A DNA stretch of 64,000 nucleotides from Nonomuraea angiospora. Lineage in GTDB: Bacteria; Actinomycetota; Actinomycetes; Streptosporangiales; Streptosporangiaceae. Both the position numbers and the translations under genes were made by a program. Below are positions 34,307 through 43,649 of this stretch, piece after piece. The notes beneath the pieces were generated by a model that saw only the letters and a list, made by a program, of their open reading frames with translations, was not told the DNA's origin and did not search any database. The DNA is taken from assembly GCF_014873145.1 (NCBI RefSeq), contig NZ_JADBEK010000001.1, positions 11,346,001 through 11,410,000 of the forward strand, written 5' to 3'. Within the stretch, counting starts at the first letter, position 1. The number at the start of each line of letters is the position of its first letter.

Positions 34307-37063
34307 TCAGTTGGTGATGAGGTCGAAGGATTCCCAGGGGCCGATGGCGTCGCGGTTGGCGATGAGTGCCGCGGCGCCCGCGTTGTCGGCGCAGACGTAT
34401 TTGCCGTTGGCCTGGGCTTTGAGGCTGATGGTGCCGTCGGGGTTGTTGATCTGCTGGAAGGTCTCCCAGGGGCCCACGGCGTCGCGGTTGGCGATCAGCG
34501 GTTGCGCTCCGGCGCTTTCGGCGGTGACGTACTTGCCGTTGGCCCTGGCCTTGAGGGCGATGTTGCCGCTGCCGAGGTCCACGCGGTCGAACTGCTCCCA
34601 GCCGCCGATCGCCGTACGGTTGGCGATCAGGGGCTGGGCACCGGCGTTGTCCGCGGTCACGTACATGTTGTTGGCGCGCGAGCGCAGGCTGATCGTGCCG
34701 GGCGGCGCTGACCCGGTCGGGAGGCCCAGGGTGGAGGCGGTGCCGCTCAGGGACTTCACGCCCTGGTTGGCGGCGCCGGTGAGCCGGGTGGTGGCGTACG
34801 AGCTGAGCGGCTTCGCGGTGCGCTCCACCACGTAGACGGACCCGGCGGCGGTGGCGAAGCCGATCTCCGCGCTCGAGCTCGTCGTGATGGTCGCGTTGTC
34901 GGAGGTACGGCGGACGCGGACCTGTTGGGTGCCCCACGGGTTGACCACGGTGGCCTGCTTGCCGTACGCGCTCTTCAGCCCGACGTACTTGACCTCGCCG
35001 GCCTCCCGCTCGGAGCTGACCAGGAAACCGTCCTTGGCCAGCAGAGTGAACTTGCCGACGAACGAGGAGTCGGCCGGCACGCCGGGGAACACCCGGATCT
35101 TGCCGTTGTAGCTCTGCATGAGCGACTCGTTGAGCGCCGTGAGGTGCACGCCGAGGTACTCGAAGACGCCGTTGGTGTTGTTCGTCATGCCGTTGGGATA
35201 GTTCTGGTACTTCTGCAGCATGGTCTTCATGCCGTTGTACGCCTGGTCGCCGAGGCCGAGCCGGGCGGCCTGCACGGCGTCGTTGGACCACACGTTGCCG
35301 TAGGGGAAGGGCCGCTGGTTCCAGGTGTTGACCGCGGTCTGGTAGTCGGGGAAGCCGATCCCGGTCAGGTCGTACGGCCAGATCAGCTCGGCGGAGACGT
35401 TCTCGTTGTTCCTGGTCTGTGAGATCGGCGGCTGGTGCGGCTGGTAGGCGCCGTTCGAGACCACGTAGGGCACCAGGTGGTCCAGCACGTTCTGCCACGT
35501 GGACCGCAGCCCCGCGTCCACCCCGAGTTGCTCGCTGACCTGGATCGTCAGGGGGAAGATGCTGCGCACGGCGGCCAGGTCGGTGATCGCGTTGCGGACG
35601 TTCCAGTACGTCTCGTGCGAGTTGGAGTTGGCCATGTAATAGGTGTTCGTGGCCGCATCGTGGGAGAGCATGGCCGAGTAGAACTTCGCCGTCTCGCGCA
35701 TGAACGGGTAGGCCACGTCGCGCAGGTAGTTCGCGTCGTTGGTGTACCGGTACCGCAGGTACATGCTGTAGGCGGCCTCGTAGCCGGTCGAAAGGATGTT
35801 CTTGGTGTAGTCGCTGTTGACGGTGCCGCGCGCGTTGCCGTCCCAGCCCATGGTCTCCGGCACCCACAGACCGTCCACGTTGTACCGCGTCTGGGTGTAC
35901 GACTTCAGGGTGTTGTAGTTCCGGGCGTACAGGTTGTTGTGCCTGTCGATGAGGTCGGGGTGGTTGGAGGCGAGGAAGGACAGGTAGACGTCGCGTTGGT
36001 TCCAGTACCAGTACGCGTTGCTCCACTTCGTGTTGTCCTGGGTCGCCCTGAAGACGCCGTTGATGAAGTGGGACGGGTAGCTGCCGTAGCCGCCCGCGGC
36101 GATCATGTACGTGGACAGGTAGTAGACGTTCTCCATGTAGTCCGCGTCGCCGGAGAGACCTGCATACTGGACGAACGACTTGGCCCAGAAGGAGTGCCAC
36201 CAGTTGCGGTAGTTGGTGAACGTGGTCGCGTATCCGGTGGACTTCACGGCGGCGAGCTGGTTGCGGGCCTGCGCCACCGAGTCGCGGTTGGGGGCGTTGA
36301 CCCGGCCGGCCGCGGTGAACCAGATGGTGTAGCTGGAGGTGGGCGTGATGGTGAGCCGTACCGTGCGGGAGTCGACGACCTGGGTGGAGTAGCTCGCGCC
36401 CTCGACCGTGGCGGCCAGCGTGTAACCGAACCCGTTGGCGTCGCTCTGCCCCCGGCTCAGGCCGGCCGCGCTCGCGTCGGCGAAGGTGGAGACGGTCTTC
36501 CAGGTGTTCAGGTCGGGCACGTCGCCGCTGTTCGAGAGGTTCGCCGTGTCCCACATGCTCAGGGTCAGGGCCACGCTGGAGACACCGCTGCGGCTGTCGT
36601 CCACGTGGATGCCCATCACCTCGGAGTTCGGCGACCCCATGACGGTGACAGTGCGGTTGGAGTCGTACTTGGTGGTGAGGGTGCCGTCGTACAGGGACAG
36701 CCGCTGCTGGAAGGTCGTGTAGCCGGTGTCCATGCCCGGGGTGGTGGCCAGGTTGACCAGCCCTGCCGCGAACGCGGACTGCTGGGACAGGTCCACTCCC
36801 GAGGTCTGCATCGTCAGCCCGTTCTGACTCCAGACCATCGCTCCGGTACGGCCGTTGCCCACGGTCATGCCGTACAGCGGGTTGGTGTTGGGCCTGTTGT
36901 AGACGATGTCGTGCTTGGACAGGTAGTTCGCGTAGTCGACGTCGAGCGCTCCCGTGGACTGGTCGAACGCGGCGTCGGCCGGCGAGGCCAGTGCGGGAGT
37001 CGCGGACAGCAACGCGCCGACGAGCGCCAGCAGAGGGAGGGACCGTAACAACCTCTTCACCAT
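34307..37063 (-). CDS. Secreted GH95-like glycoside hydrolase with fascin-type beta-trefoil
   Basis: A 918-aa protein with a Sec signal (LLALVGALLSATPALASP). An N-terminal beta-sandwich of about 250 residues is followed by an (alpha/alpha)6 catalytic region (HSFWAKSFVQYAG, WYWNQRDVYLSFLASNHPDL, LWVPETMGWDGNARG, NENVSAELIWPYDLTGIGFP). Next are a C-terminal beta domain and a fascin-like trefoil (about 790-918). The catalytic layout is like GH95 and related alpha-L-fucosidases. The exact specificity is uncertain and GH95 is a family-level guess. ATG 37063 has AGGTG five bases upstream; GTG 37069 is an alternative. Confidence 0.72.
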   Translation of the reverse strand: MVKRLLRSLPLLALVGALLSATPALASPADAAFDQSTGALDVDYANYLSKHDIVYNRPNTNPLYGMTVGNGRTGAMVWSQNGLTMQTSGVDLSQQSAFAAGLVNLATTPGMDTGYTTFQQRLSLYDGTLTTKYDSNRTVTVMGSPNSEVMGIHVDDSRSGVSSVALTLSMWDTANLSNSGDVPDLNTWKTVSTFADASAAGLSRGQSDANGFGYTLAATVEGASYSTQVVDSRTVRLTITPTSSYTIWFTAAGRVNAPNRDSVAQARNQLAAVKSTGYATTFTNYRNWWHSFWAKSFVQYAGLSGDADYMENVYYLSTYMIAAGGYGSYPSHFINGVFRATQDNTKWSNAYWYWNQRDVYLSFLASNHPDLIDRHNNLYARNYNTLKSYTQTRYNVDGLWVPETMGWDGNARGTVNSDYTKNILSTGYEAAYSMYLRYRYTNDANYLRDVAYPFMRETAKFYSAMLSHDAATNTYYMANSNSHETYWNVRNAITDLAAVRSIFPLTIQVSEQLGVDAGLRSTWQNVLDHLVPYVVSNGAYQPHQPPISQTRNNENVSAELIWPYDLTGIGFPDYQTAVNTWNQRPFPYGNVWSNDAVQAARLGLGDQAYNGMKTMLQKYQNYPNGMTNNTNGVFEYLGVHLTALNESLMQSYNGKIRVFPGVPADSSFVGKFTLLAKDGFLVSSEREAGEVKYVGLKSAYGKQATVVNPWGTQQVRVRRTSDNATITTSSSAEIGFATAAGSVYVVERTAKPLSSYATTRLTGAANQGVKSLSGTASTLGLPTGSAPPGTISLRSRANNMYVTADNAGAQPLIANRTAIGGWEQFDRVDLGSGNIALKARANGKYVTAESAGAQPLIANRDAVGPWETFQQINNPDGTISLKAQANGKYVCADNAGAAALIANRDAIGPWESFDLITN

Positions 37064-37120
37064 GCTCACCTGTGGGGGTTAGGACGTGGCATGTCACGCG
37101 CAGTCAACAGTGGCCGGAGG

Positions 37121-39721
37121 TCAGCTGGATGCCGCGAACTGGCCGACCCAGTACGCGGTGCGGTCCAGGTAGGCGGTCTGGGCGGAGGCGCCGGTGCGTC
37201 CGTAGGCTCCCTCGTAGCTCTGGTAGCCCGTCCGCGTGGCCGCGGGCTCGATCACGCTGCCCTCGTGCCACTCGTTGAAGGACGTGATGGACACCCAGGT
37301 GGGCTTGGTCTGCAGGGCGTTGGACCATTCCTTGTCGTAGGTGGCTCCGTTGTCCCGGGAGAGGGTGGGAGTGGTGTTGCCCGGCACCGCGCGGTCGTCG
37401 AGGTAGCCGGGGCCCACGGACGGGGCCCACACGAGCCCGTGCTGGCGGGCGTAGTCGGCGGCCTGCTGCCAGCCGGGCGCGGTGGCGCCGGCGATCGCGT
37501 CGTAGGTGTACATGCCGTTGAAGTTCGCGATCTTCGTGGTGTCGGTGGTCTGGGCCAGGACGACGTTGCTCTGGTTGACCTGGCTCAGGGCGGACCATTC
37601 GGTGATGCGCAGGCTCTCGAAGACGTAGAAGGCGTTGCGGAAGGCCGGGTGCGAGCCGTAGGTCTGGTTGATGTAGCGGATGTCGTCCACGGTGGAGGCG
37701 GCGGTCCGTCCGGAGTACGGCTCCAGGTGCCAGGCCACCTTGAGCCCTTCCTTCGCCGCCGCGTCCATGACCCCTCTGGCGAGGTTGTCCTCGTAGCTGC
37801 CGCGGCCCCACCAGCTGAGCACCAGCACCCCGGCGCCCGACTGCTTGATCCACTTCATGTGCTGGGCCACCGTGCCGGCGAAGTCGCCGGAGTCGTACGC
37901 GCCCAGCGCGGGGTAGAAGTCCGCGCCGATGTCGTCGGGCGGGGTGTGCCCGCCCTGCGGCCAGTGCCGCCAGCCGCCGCTGACCTGTGGCGAGCCGTAC
38001 CAGGGGTAGTAGAAGACGTGCACCTTGTCCGACAGCGCCGTGCCGCCGGTGGTCGAGCTCTCCAGGGTGAGGGTGTCGACGTCGAACAGGTTGCCGCTGC
38101 CGCCGGCGAAGACCAGGAAGAGCGGTCCGGTGGCGGAGCCGGTCAGCGTGGTCGAGACGTTCTGGAAGGTCTCCCAGCCGCCGGTGGACGGTACGGAGAC
38201 CGAGCCGAGCAGGGTGCCGGTGGCCGACCCCGAGCGCACCTGGATCGTGCCGCCCGCCCCGCCTGAGGAGATGCGGGCGCTGAACCGGGTGGCGCCCGCG
38301 GTGCTGACCTGGGAGTAGCCCGCCCAGTCGCCGTTGTCGACGTAGCCGAGCGTCTTGCCGCCGCTGGCCGGCGTGTGGGTCGCGACCTGCACGCCGGAGT
38401 TGGAGGTGTAGGACTCGCCCTCGACGGTGACGGGTCCGCCGCCGTTCAGCTCCTTGATCCGGATGTTGCGGAAGGCTGCCTGGTCGGCGGCGCTGTGGTT
38501 CTGGATGCCGACGTAGCCCTGGCGCAGCGAGCGCCGCGGGTCGGTGTTGGTGAAGTCGTTGATCTTCACGCCGTTCAGGAAGACCTGCAGGCGCTCGCCC
38601 TCCACGAGCAGCTCGTAGGTGTTCCACGCGCCGGGCGGGTTCAGCGCCGCGTCGCGGGCTGCCTGGTCGGCGGCTTTGAAGCCGTAGATCGCCCCGGTCG
38701 TGCGGTCCGGGGTGTCGGTGGCGTCGATCTGCACCTCGTAGCCGTTGTCGATGGCCGACTGCGGATCGGAGGAGGCCGGGAAGCCGACGAAGACCCCGGA
38801 GTTGCTGTCGCCGGTCAGCTTCCAGTCCAGCTTCAGCGAGTAGGAGCCGAGCTCCTTGGCGCTGTACCACAGCAGGCCCATCCCGCCCTGCGAGCTCAGG
38901 GTGGCGTCGGCGTTGGCGAAGCTGCCCGGGCCGGCCTGTGACCAGCCGCTGGTGGAGCCGTTGTACAGCGTGGTGTAGCCGGTCTCCGGCCGGCAGTCCG
39001 CCTTGGCGACCCCGGCCGCGTACCTGATGCCGCCGAGGAGCTCGTTACGGAAGGCGGGATCGGCGTACGACTCGATGGTGTGGCCGAGGCCGGTGTAGAA
39101 CGCGCGCCCCTGGCCCTGCGGGTGGCACCACGTGATGGGGTGGTCGCCCATGTCGCCGCCGGTGTAGCTGCTTTCGTCGAGGCTCTGCAGCACGCGTACC
39201 GAAGGGCGGGGGTTGGTGCGGTAGTTGTACCACTCGTCGGTCCGCGTCCAGGTCGGGCCGAGGTGGGCGGTCGCGGGGTGCGCGCGGTTCTCGGTGCGCA
39301 CGGTGGCCTGCTGGATGGCGGGGTGGCCCTTGAACCAGGCGCCGGCCAGCTTCTCGTAGTACGGCCAGTCGTATTCGGTGTCGGCGGCGGCGTGGACGCC
39401 CAGGTAACCGCCGCCCGAGTCGACATAGGTCTGGAAGGCCGCCTGCTGGGTGTCGTTGAGCACGTCGCCCGTGGTGTTGAGGAAGACGACGGCCTTGTAG
39501 CCGGCCAGGTTGGCGCCGGTGAAGGCGCCGCCGTCCTCGGTGGCGGTCACGGTGAAGTTGTTCGCCGTGCCGAGCTCGCGGATGGCCTGGATGCCGGCCG
39601 GGATCGAGTCGTGGCGGAACCCGGCGGTCTTGGAGAAGACCAGCACCTGGTAGGCCGGGTCCGCGGGGGCGGCGGTCAGGCTCGCCGCCACGAGCGCGAG
39701 GCTCAGGAGTTTGTGGAGCAT
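37121..39721 (-). CDS. Multidomain secreted enzyme: ThuA, DUF1080, CBM6 and GH99-like domains
   Basis: An 866-aa protein with a signal peptide and four domains. The first is a ThuA-like domain (about 22-235: VLVFSKTAGFRHDSI, GGGYLGVHAAADTEYDWPYY, WCHPQGQGRAFYTGLGH). The second is a DUF1080/3-keto-disaccharide hydrolase lectin-like domain (about 248-420: GYEVQIDATDTPDRTTGAIY). The third is a CBM6 carbohydrate-binding module (about 428-555: VEGESYTSNSGVQ, DNGDWAGYSQV). The fourth is a GH99-like catalytic domain (about 568-865: FYYPWYGSPQVSGGWRHW, LVLSWWGRG, SFNEWHEGSVIEPA). The last domain is strongly similar to the whole protein at 46734. It probably binds and hydrolyses an exported polysaccharide or its keto-sugar products. 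Confidence 0.82.
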   Translation of the reverse strand: MLHKLLSLALVAASLTAAPADPAYQVLVFSKTAGFRHDSIPAGIQAIRELGTANNFTVTATEDGGAFTGANLAGYKAVVFLNTTGDVLNDTQQAAFQTYVDSGGGYLGVHAAADTEYDWPYYEKLAGAWFKGHPAIQQATVRTENRAHPATAHLGPTWTRTDEWYNYRTNPRPSVRVLQSLDESSYTGGDMGDHPITWCHPQGQGRAFYTGLGHTIESYADPAFRNELLGGIRYAAGVAKADCRPETGYTTLYNGSTSGWSQAGPGSFANADATLSSQGGMGLLWYSAKELGSYSLKLDWKLTGDSNSGVFVGFPASSDPQSAIDNGYEVQIDATDTPDRTTGAIYGFKAADQAARDAALNPPGAWNTYELLVEGERLQVFLNGVKINDFTNTDPRRSLRQGYVGIQNHSAADQAAFRNIRIKELNGGGPVTVEGESYTSNSGVQVATHTPASGGKTLGYVDNGDWAGYSQVSTAGATRFSARISSGGAGGTIQVRSGSATGTLLGSVSVPSTGGWETFQNVSTTLTGSATGPLFLVFAGGSGNLFDVDTLTLESSTTGGTALSDKVHVFYYPWYGSPQVSGGWRHWPQGGHTPPDDIGADFYPALGAYDSGDFAGTVAQHMKWIKQSGAGVLVLSWWGRGSYEDNLARGVMDAAAKEGLKVAWHLEPYSGRTAASTVDDIRYINQTYGSHPAFRNAFYVFESLRITEWSALSQVNQSNVVLAQTTDTTKIANFNGMYTYDAIAGATAPGWQQAADYARQHGLVWAPSVGPGYLDDRAVPGNTTPTLSRDNGATYDKEWSNALQTKPTWVSITSFNEWHEGSVIEPAATRTGYQSYEGAYGRTGASAQTAYLDRTAYWVGQFAASS

Positions 39722-39730
39722 CGCCTTCCC

Positions 39731-42514
39731 CTACCTGTTGATCGTCAAGGTGTCGATGTCGAAGAGGTAGCCGCTGCCGCCGGTGAAGACCAGGAAGAGC
39801 GGTCCGGTGGCGGAGCCGGTCAGCGTGGTGGACACGTTCTGGAAGGTCTCCCAGCCGCCGGTGGACGGCACGGAGACCGAGCCGAGCAGGGTGCCGGTGG
39901 CCGAGCCCGAACGCACCTGGATCGTGCCGCCCGCTCCGGCCGACGAGACGCGGGCGGAGAAGGTCTTGGCGCCTGCCGTGGCGACGTTCGAGTAGCCCGC
40001 CCAGTCGCCGTTCTCGATGAAGCCGAGCGTCTGGCCGCCGCTGGCCGGCGTGTGGGCCGCGGCCTGCACCCCCGAGCCGGAGGTGTAGGACTCGCCCTCG
40101 ACCGTGGTGCTCGGCGCCGATCCGGTGGTGAAGGTGAAGGCGTCCACGTCGAACAGGTTGCCCTGCCCCGACACGCCCTTGAAGACCAGGAACAGCTTCG
40201 TCGTGCCGCCGGGCGCGTTGCTCAGATTGGCGGAGACGTCGGTGAAGGTGTCCCAGCCTCCGGTGTTGGCCACGGTGAGCGTGCCCAGCAGTGTGCCGGT
40301 CGAGGAGCCGGCTCGCACCTCGATCGTGCCGCCAGGGCCGCCGGAGGAGACCCGGGCGGTGATCCTGGTAGCTCCGGCCGGCATGTAGGGCTCGAAGGAG
40401 ATCCAGTCGCCGTTGTCGGTGAAGCCGACCGTCGCTCCGCCCTCGGCCCCGCCGTGATTGGCGACCTGGATGCCCTGCTGGGCGCCGAAGTGCTCGGCCT
40501 GGCGGTGCACCGGCTGCAGCGTGCGCACGCTGTGGCCGGTCAGGCCGCCCTTGTCGGTGTACTCGGCGTCGAAGACGCCGTAGAGGTTGGCGGCCGCGTC
40601 GTGCTCGCCGTCGGTCGGGATGATGATCGAGCCCTCGCAGCCGTTCTTGGAGGTGATCGCGTGGGTGTGGTTGTCGTGTCCCAGCAGGTACGTCACCTTG
40701 ACGCCGGCGCAGTCCACGGTGCCGTCCTCAGGGTCGGTGACGGTGACCTTGAAGGGCACGGCCTGGCCGTAGGAGAAGAGCTGTCCGTCGGCCGGGGTGG
40801 TCAGCGTCACGGTGGGCGCGGTGTTGCCGACCGTGATCACCAGGCTGGCGGTCCCGGTCAGGCCCTGCGGGTCACGTACGGTCAGGGTCGGCCGGTAGGT
40901 GCCGTTGGCGCTGTAGGTGTGCGACGGGTTCGCCTGCGTGGAGGTGGCGCCGTCGCCGAAGTCCCACGAGTAGGTGAGCGCGCCGCCCTCGGGGTCGGAG
41001 CTGCCGGCCGAGGAGAAGGCCACGGTCAGCGGCGCCTTGCCGGAGGTCTTGTCGGCGGCGGCCTTGGCGACGGGGTTGCGGTTGGCGCCGCCGAGGTACT
41101 CGATCCGGTAGAGCGCCTGGTTGCCGCTGCCCGTGCCGTAGTCCAGCACGTACAGGGCGCCGTCGGGGCCGAACTCCGAGTCGATGATCTGCGTGCCGTC
41201 CCACGGGAAGTCCTCGATCACGCCGGGGGTGCCGTCGCTCTTGACCTCGATCGCCTTGATCCACTGGCGGCCGTACTCCATGGCGAAGTAGCGGCCGTCG
41301 AGCGACTGCGGGAACTTGACCGACGAGGTCGAGCTCGCGTCGTAGCGGTAGACGTCGCCGCCCATGGGTGACTCGGAGCCGCCGCCGAACTCGGGCGGCG
41401 AGCCGGCGTCGCCGCCGTACCTGATCCAGCTGGGCTTGGCGGCCGGCAGCGTGGCGAGGCCGGTATTGCGGAAGGAGTTGTTGGCCGGGCCGCCCGCGCA
41501 GTTGTACTTGGCTGCGGAGGGGCCGCTCGGGAAGGTGTACTCGTTGTAGGTCTCGGCGGTGGTGTTGGTGCCGGTGCAGTACGGCCAGCCGTAGTTGCCC
41601 GGGGCGGTGATCCGGTCGAACTCCACCTGCCCGCTGGGGCCCCGGTTGGCGTCGGCGGCACCCGCGTCGGGGCCGTAGTCGCCCAGGTAGACCGTGCCCG
41701 TCTGCTTGTCGACCGACATGCGGAAGGGGTTGCGGAAGCCCATGGCGTAGATCTCCGGCCGGGTCCTGGCCGTGCCGGGCGGGAAGAGGTTGCCCGCCGG
41801 GATGGTGTAGGTCCCGTCCGGCTGCGGCTTGATGCGCAGCAGCTTGCCCCGCAGGTCGTTGGTGTTGCCCGAGGAGCGCTGGGCGTCGAACTGCGGGTTG
41901 CGGTCGGTGCGCTCGTCCAGCGGCGAGAAGCCGCTGGACTCGAAGGGGTTGGTGTCGTCGCCGGTGGTCAGGTAGAGGTTGCCGGCGGCGTCGAAGTCGA
42001 TGTCGCCGCCCACGTGGCAGCACTGGCCGCGGTCGTTGGGCACCTCGAGCACGACCTTCTCGCCCGCCAGGTCGAGGGTGTTGTCGGCCTTCAGGGTGAA
42101 GCGCGACAGGTTCAGGTGGCCCTTCCAGGGCGCGAAGTCGGCCTCGGTACCGGTCACCGGGGCGTCCCCGGCCGGAGTGCTCAGCGTGGGGGAGTAGTAC
42201 AGGTAGACGAAGCGGTTCGTGGCGAAGCCGGGATCGACGGCGATGCCCTGCAGCCCCTCCTCGTCGTGGGTGTACACACTGAGCTTGCCCGCCACCTTGG
42301 TCGCGCCGGAGGCGTCGGTGTGGCGCACCGTGCCGTCGCGGGCGGTGTGCAGCACCGACCTGTCGGGCAGGACCGCGAGCGACATGGGCTCGCCCAGTTC
42401 GGCCGGCCCGAGGGCGAGCTGGACCTGCTGGTAGTCACCGGGTGGGATGTCCATCGCCGCCGCGCTGGTGAGCACCAGCGACGCCGCGACGAGGAGCTTG
42501 GACCACGCAGACAT
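39731..42514 (-). CDS. Secreted glucose/sorbosone-dehydrogenase-type propeller with PKD and two CBM6 modules
   Basis: A 927-aa secreted protein. After the signal comes a GSDH-type PQQ-enzyme propeller (about 30-475: DEEGLQGIAVDPGFATNRFV, CCHVGGDIDFDAAGNLYLTT, IYAMGFRNPFRMSVDKQTG). A PKD domain follows (about 490-570: YSWDFGDGATSTQANPSHTY), then a linker domain and two CBM6 modules (about 665-790 and 800-927). Such proteins probably oxidise sugars with pyrroloquinoline quinone. ATG 42514 follows GGAAAGGAA. It is the first gene of the leftward operon, nine bases before the ThuA-type gene. Confidence 0.82.
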   Translation of the reverse strand: MSAWSKLLVAASLVLTSAAAMDIPPGDYQQVQLALGPAELGEPMSLAVLPDRSVLHTARDGTVRHTDASGATKVAGKLSVYTHDEEGLQGIAVDPGFATNRFVYLYYSPTLSTPAGDAPVTGTEADFAPWKGHLNLSRFTLKADNTLDLAGEKVVLEVPNDRGQCCHVGGDIDFDAAGNLYLTTGDDTNPFESSGFSPLDERTDRNPQFDAQRSSGNTNDLRGKLLRIKPQPDGTYTIPAGNLFPPGTARTRPEIYAMGFRNPFRMSVDKQTGTVYLGDYGPDAGAADANRGPSGQVEFDRITAPGNYGWPYCTGTNTTAETYNEYTFPSGPSAAKYNCAGGPANNSFRNTGLATLPAAKPSWIRYGGDAGSPPEFGGGSESPMGGDVYRYDASSTSSVKFPQSLDGRYFAMEYGRQWIKAIEVKSDGTPGVIEDFPWDGTQIIDSEFGPDGALYVLDYGTGSGNQALYRIEYLGGANRNPVAKAAADKTSGKAPLTVAFSSAGSSDPEGGALTYSWDFGDGATSTQANPSHTYSANGTYRPTLTVRDPQGLTGTASLVITVGNTAPTVTLTTPADGQLFSYGQAVPFKVTVTDPEDGTVDCAGVKVTYLLGHDNHTHAITSKNGCEGSIIIPTDGEHDAAANLYGVFDAEYTDKGGLTGHSVRTLQPVHRQAEHFGAQQGIQVANHGGAEGGATVGFTDNGDWISFEPYMPAGATRITARVSSGGPGGTIEVRAGSSTGTLLGTLTVANTGGWDTFTDVSANLSNAPGGTTKLFLVFKGVSGQGNLFDVDAFTFTTGSAPSTTVEGESYTSGSGVQAAAHTPASGGQTLGFIENGDWAGYSNVATAGAKTFSARVSSAGAGGTIQVRSGSATGTLLGSVSVPSTGGWETFQNVSTTLTGSATGPLFLVFTGGSGYLFDIDTLTINR

Positions 42515-42616
42515 GGGGGGTTCCTTTCCTGACCGGGGGGACGTCAGGGAGGTTGGAGGGCGCCTGCTCACACTACGCTTGACGTTTTGTGAAGACTTAT
42601 CCCGACATTATGCGGC

Positions 42617-42649
42617 TGTCAAGCCACCTCAACGTTCAGTGAGTGAACG
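42617..42649 (-). promoter_or_regulatory. TetR-like palindrome and -35 element of the leftward carbohydrate operon
   Basis: CGTTCA-GTGAG-TGAACG (42633-42649) is a perfect 6-bp-arm inverted repeat. Its core TTCAGTGAGTGAA matches the site at 44917-44929 at 11 of 13 positions. Ten bases downstream on the minus strand is a -35 TTGACA (42622-42617). A -10-like TAAGTC lies 17 bases further on. The site fits an operator for the TetR half of the fusion regulator; the link is inferred. Confidence 0.6.
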
Positions 42650-42731
42650 GTGACTTGCGACGAACATCTGCAAATTTTCAACTAAATCGCGTAATTCTGC
42701 TTCATAAAAACTTACAGTCGCTATACCTATC

Positions 42732-42780
42732 TTGACACCGGCGCCGCTTCCCGGCATGCTGCGCATCACAAATCGATTTG
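42732..42780 (+). promoter_or_regulatory. Promoter of the rightward carbohydrate operon with LacI-like operator
   Basis: TTGACA (42732-42737), a 17-bp spacer and CATGCT (42755-42760) form a candidate promoter. CAAATCGATTTG (42769-42780), a perfect 12-bp palindrome with the AAnCGnTT core typical of LacI-family operators, lies at the expected start of transcription. A repressor bound there would block the epimerase-enolase operon. Confidence 0.6.
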
Positions 42781-42797
42781 CATGGTGTGGGGAGCAC

Positions 42798-43649
42798 ATG
42801 ACCGACTTTCCACGGCGGGTGCTGGTGACGGGGGCGGCAGGAAGCGTTGGCCTGGCCACCCTCGATCTCCTCGCGCGCCATCAGGTGGCGGCGACCGGGC
42901 TGGACCTGCGCGACCCCGGCGGCCTGCCCGCCGATCGCATGGTGGTGGGCAGCGCGGGGGATCCGGAGGTGGTCAGGCGGGCGCTGGACGGCGTGGACGC
43001 CGTGATCCACCTCGCCGCGCTCCCGGCGCCCGTGCTCGGCACGCCGGAGGAGGTGTTCTGCGGCAACACCAGGGCCACGTTCGTGGTGCTGGAGGAGGCC
43101 GGCCGGGCGGGAGTGCGGCGCGCCGCCATCGCCAGCAGCATGTCGGCCCTGGGCCTGGCCTGGGCTGACAGAGTGCTTCACCCGGCCTACGTGCCCGTCG
43201 ACGAGCAGATCCCGCTGCAGGTCGAGGACCCGTACGGGCTGTCCAAGCAGGCCGACGAGCTCACGGCGGCGATGATGAGCCGCAGGCACGGCATGACCAC
43301 CGTCGCGCTGCGCTTCCCCCGGCTGGGCGGTCCGGAGGACAAGCTCCAGCACACCGCTGAGGAGTGGGCCGTCGACCGGGCCGCCGGCGCCAAGGAGCTG
43401 TGGAGCTACCTGGACGTGCGGGACGCCGCCTGGGCTGCCTGGCTGGCGGTCACGCGGCCGATCGAGGGCCACCACGTGGTGACCGTCGCCGCGCCCAACA
43501 CGCTGATGTCCGATCCGACCGAGGAGCTGCTGGACGTGTTCCACCCCGACAGCGAGCGGCGGGCGCCGCTGCCCGACCGCACCGTGCCGCTCGACCTGCG
43601 CGCCGCCGAGCGGGTGCTCGGCTTCACCGCGAGGCACGTGCTGCCATGA
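42798..43649 (+). CDS. NAD-dependent epimerase/dehydratase, possibly uronate or sugar dehydrogenase
   Basis: A 283-aa extended short-chain dehydrogenase with Rossmann motif RVLVTGAAGSVG, catalytic Ser region ASSMSALG, YGLSKQADE (Tyr-x-x-x-Lys pair) and LWSYLDVRDAAWA. Its size and position beside a mannonate-dehydratase-like enolase recall uronate or aldose dehydrogenases that feed sugar acids to a dehydratase. ATG 42798 has GGGGAG at good distance, and the stop overlaps the next start (ATGA). The precise substrate is unknown. Confidence 0.8.
   Translation: MTDFPRRVLVTGAAGSVGLATLDLLARHQVAATGLDLRDPGGLPADRMVVGSAGDPEVVRRALDGVDAVIHLAALPAPVLGTPEEVFCGNTRATFVVLEEAGRAGVRRAAIASSMSALGLAWADRVLHPAYVPVDEQIPLQVEDPYGLSKQADELTAAMMSRRHGMTTVALRFPRLGGPEDKLQHTAEEWAVDRAAGAKELWSYLDVRDAAWAAWLAVTRPIEGHHVVTVAAPNTLMSDPTEELLDVFHPDSERRAPLPDRTVPLDLRAAERVLGFTARHVLP

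Noticed and set aside
32607..37097. 1496-codon minus-strand frame that could be read as one giant protein
   Set aside because: Its first part is an off-frame reading of the GH95-like gene. Only the last 544 residues, starting at 34241 with a signal peptide and ribosome site, are a real protein.
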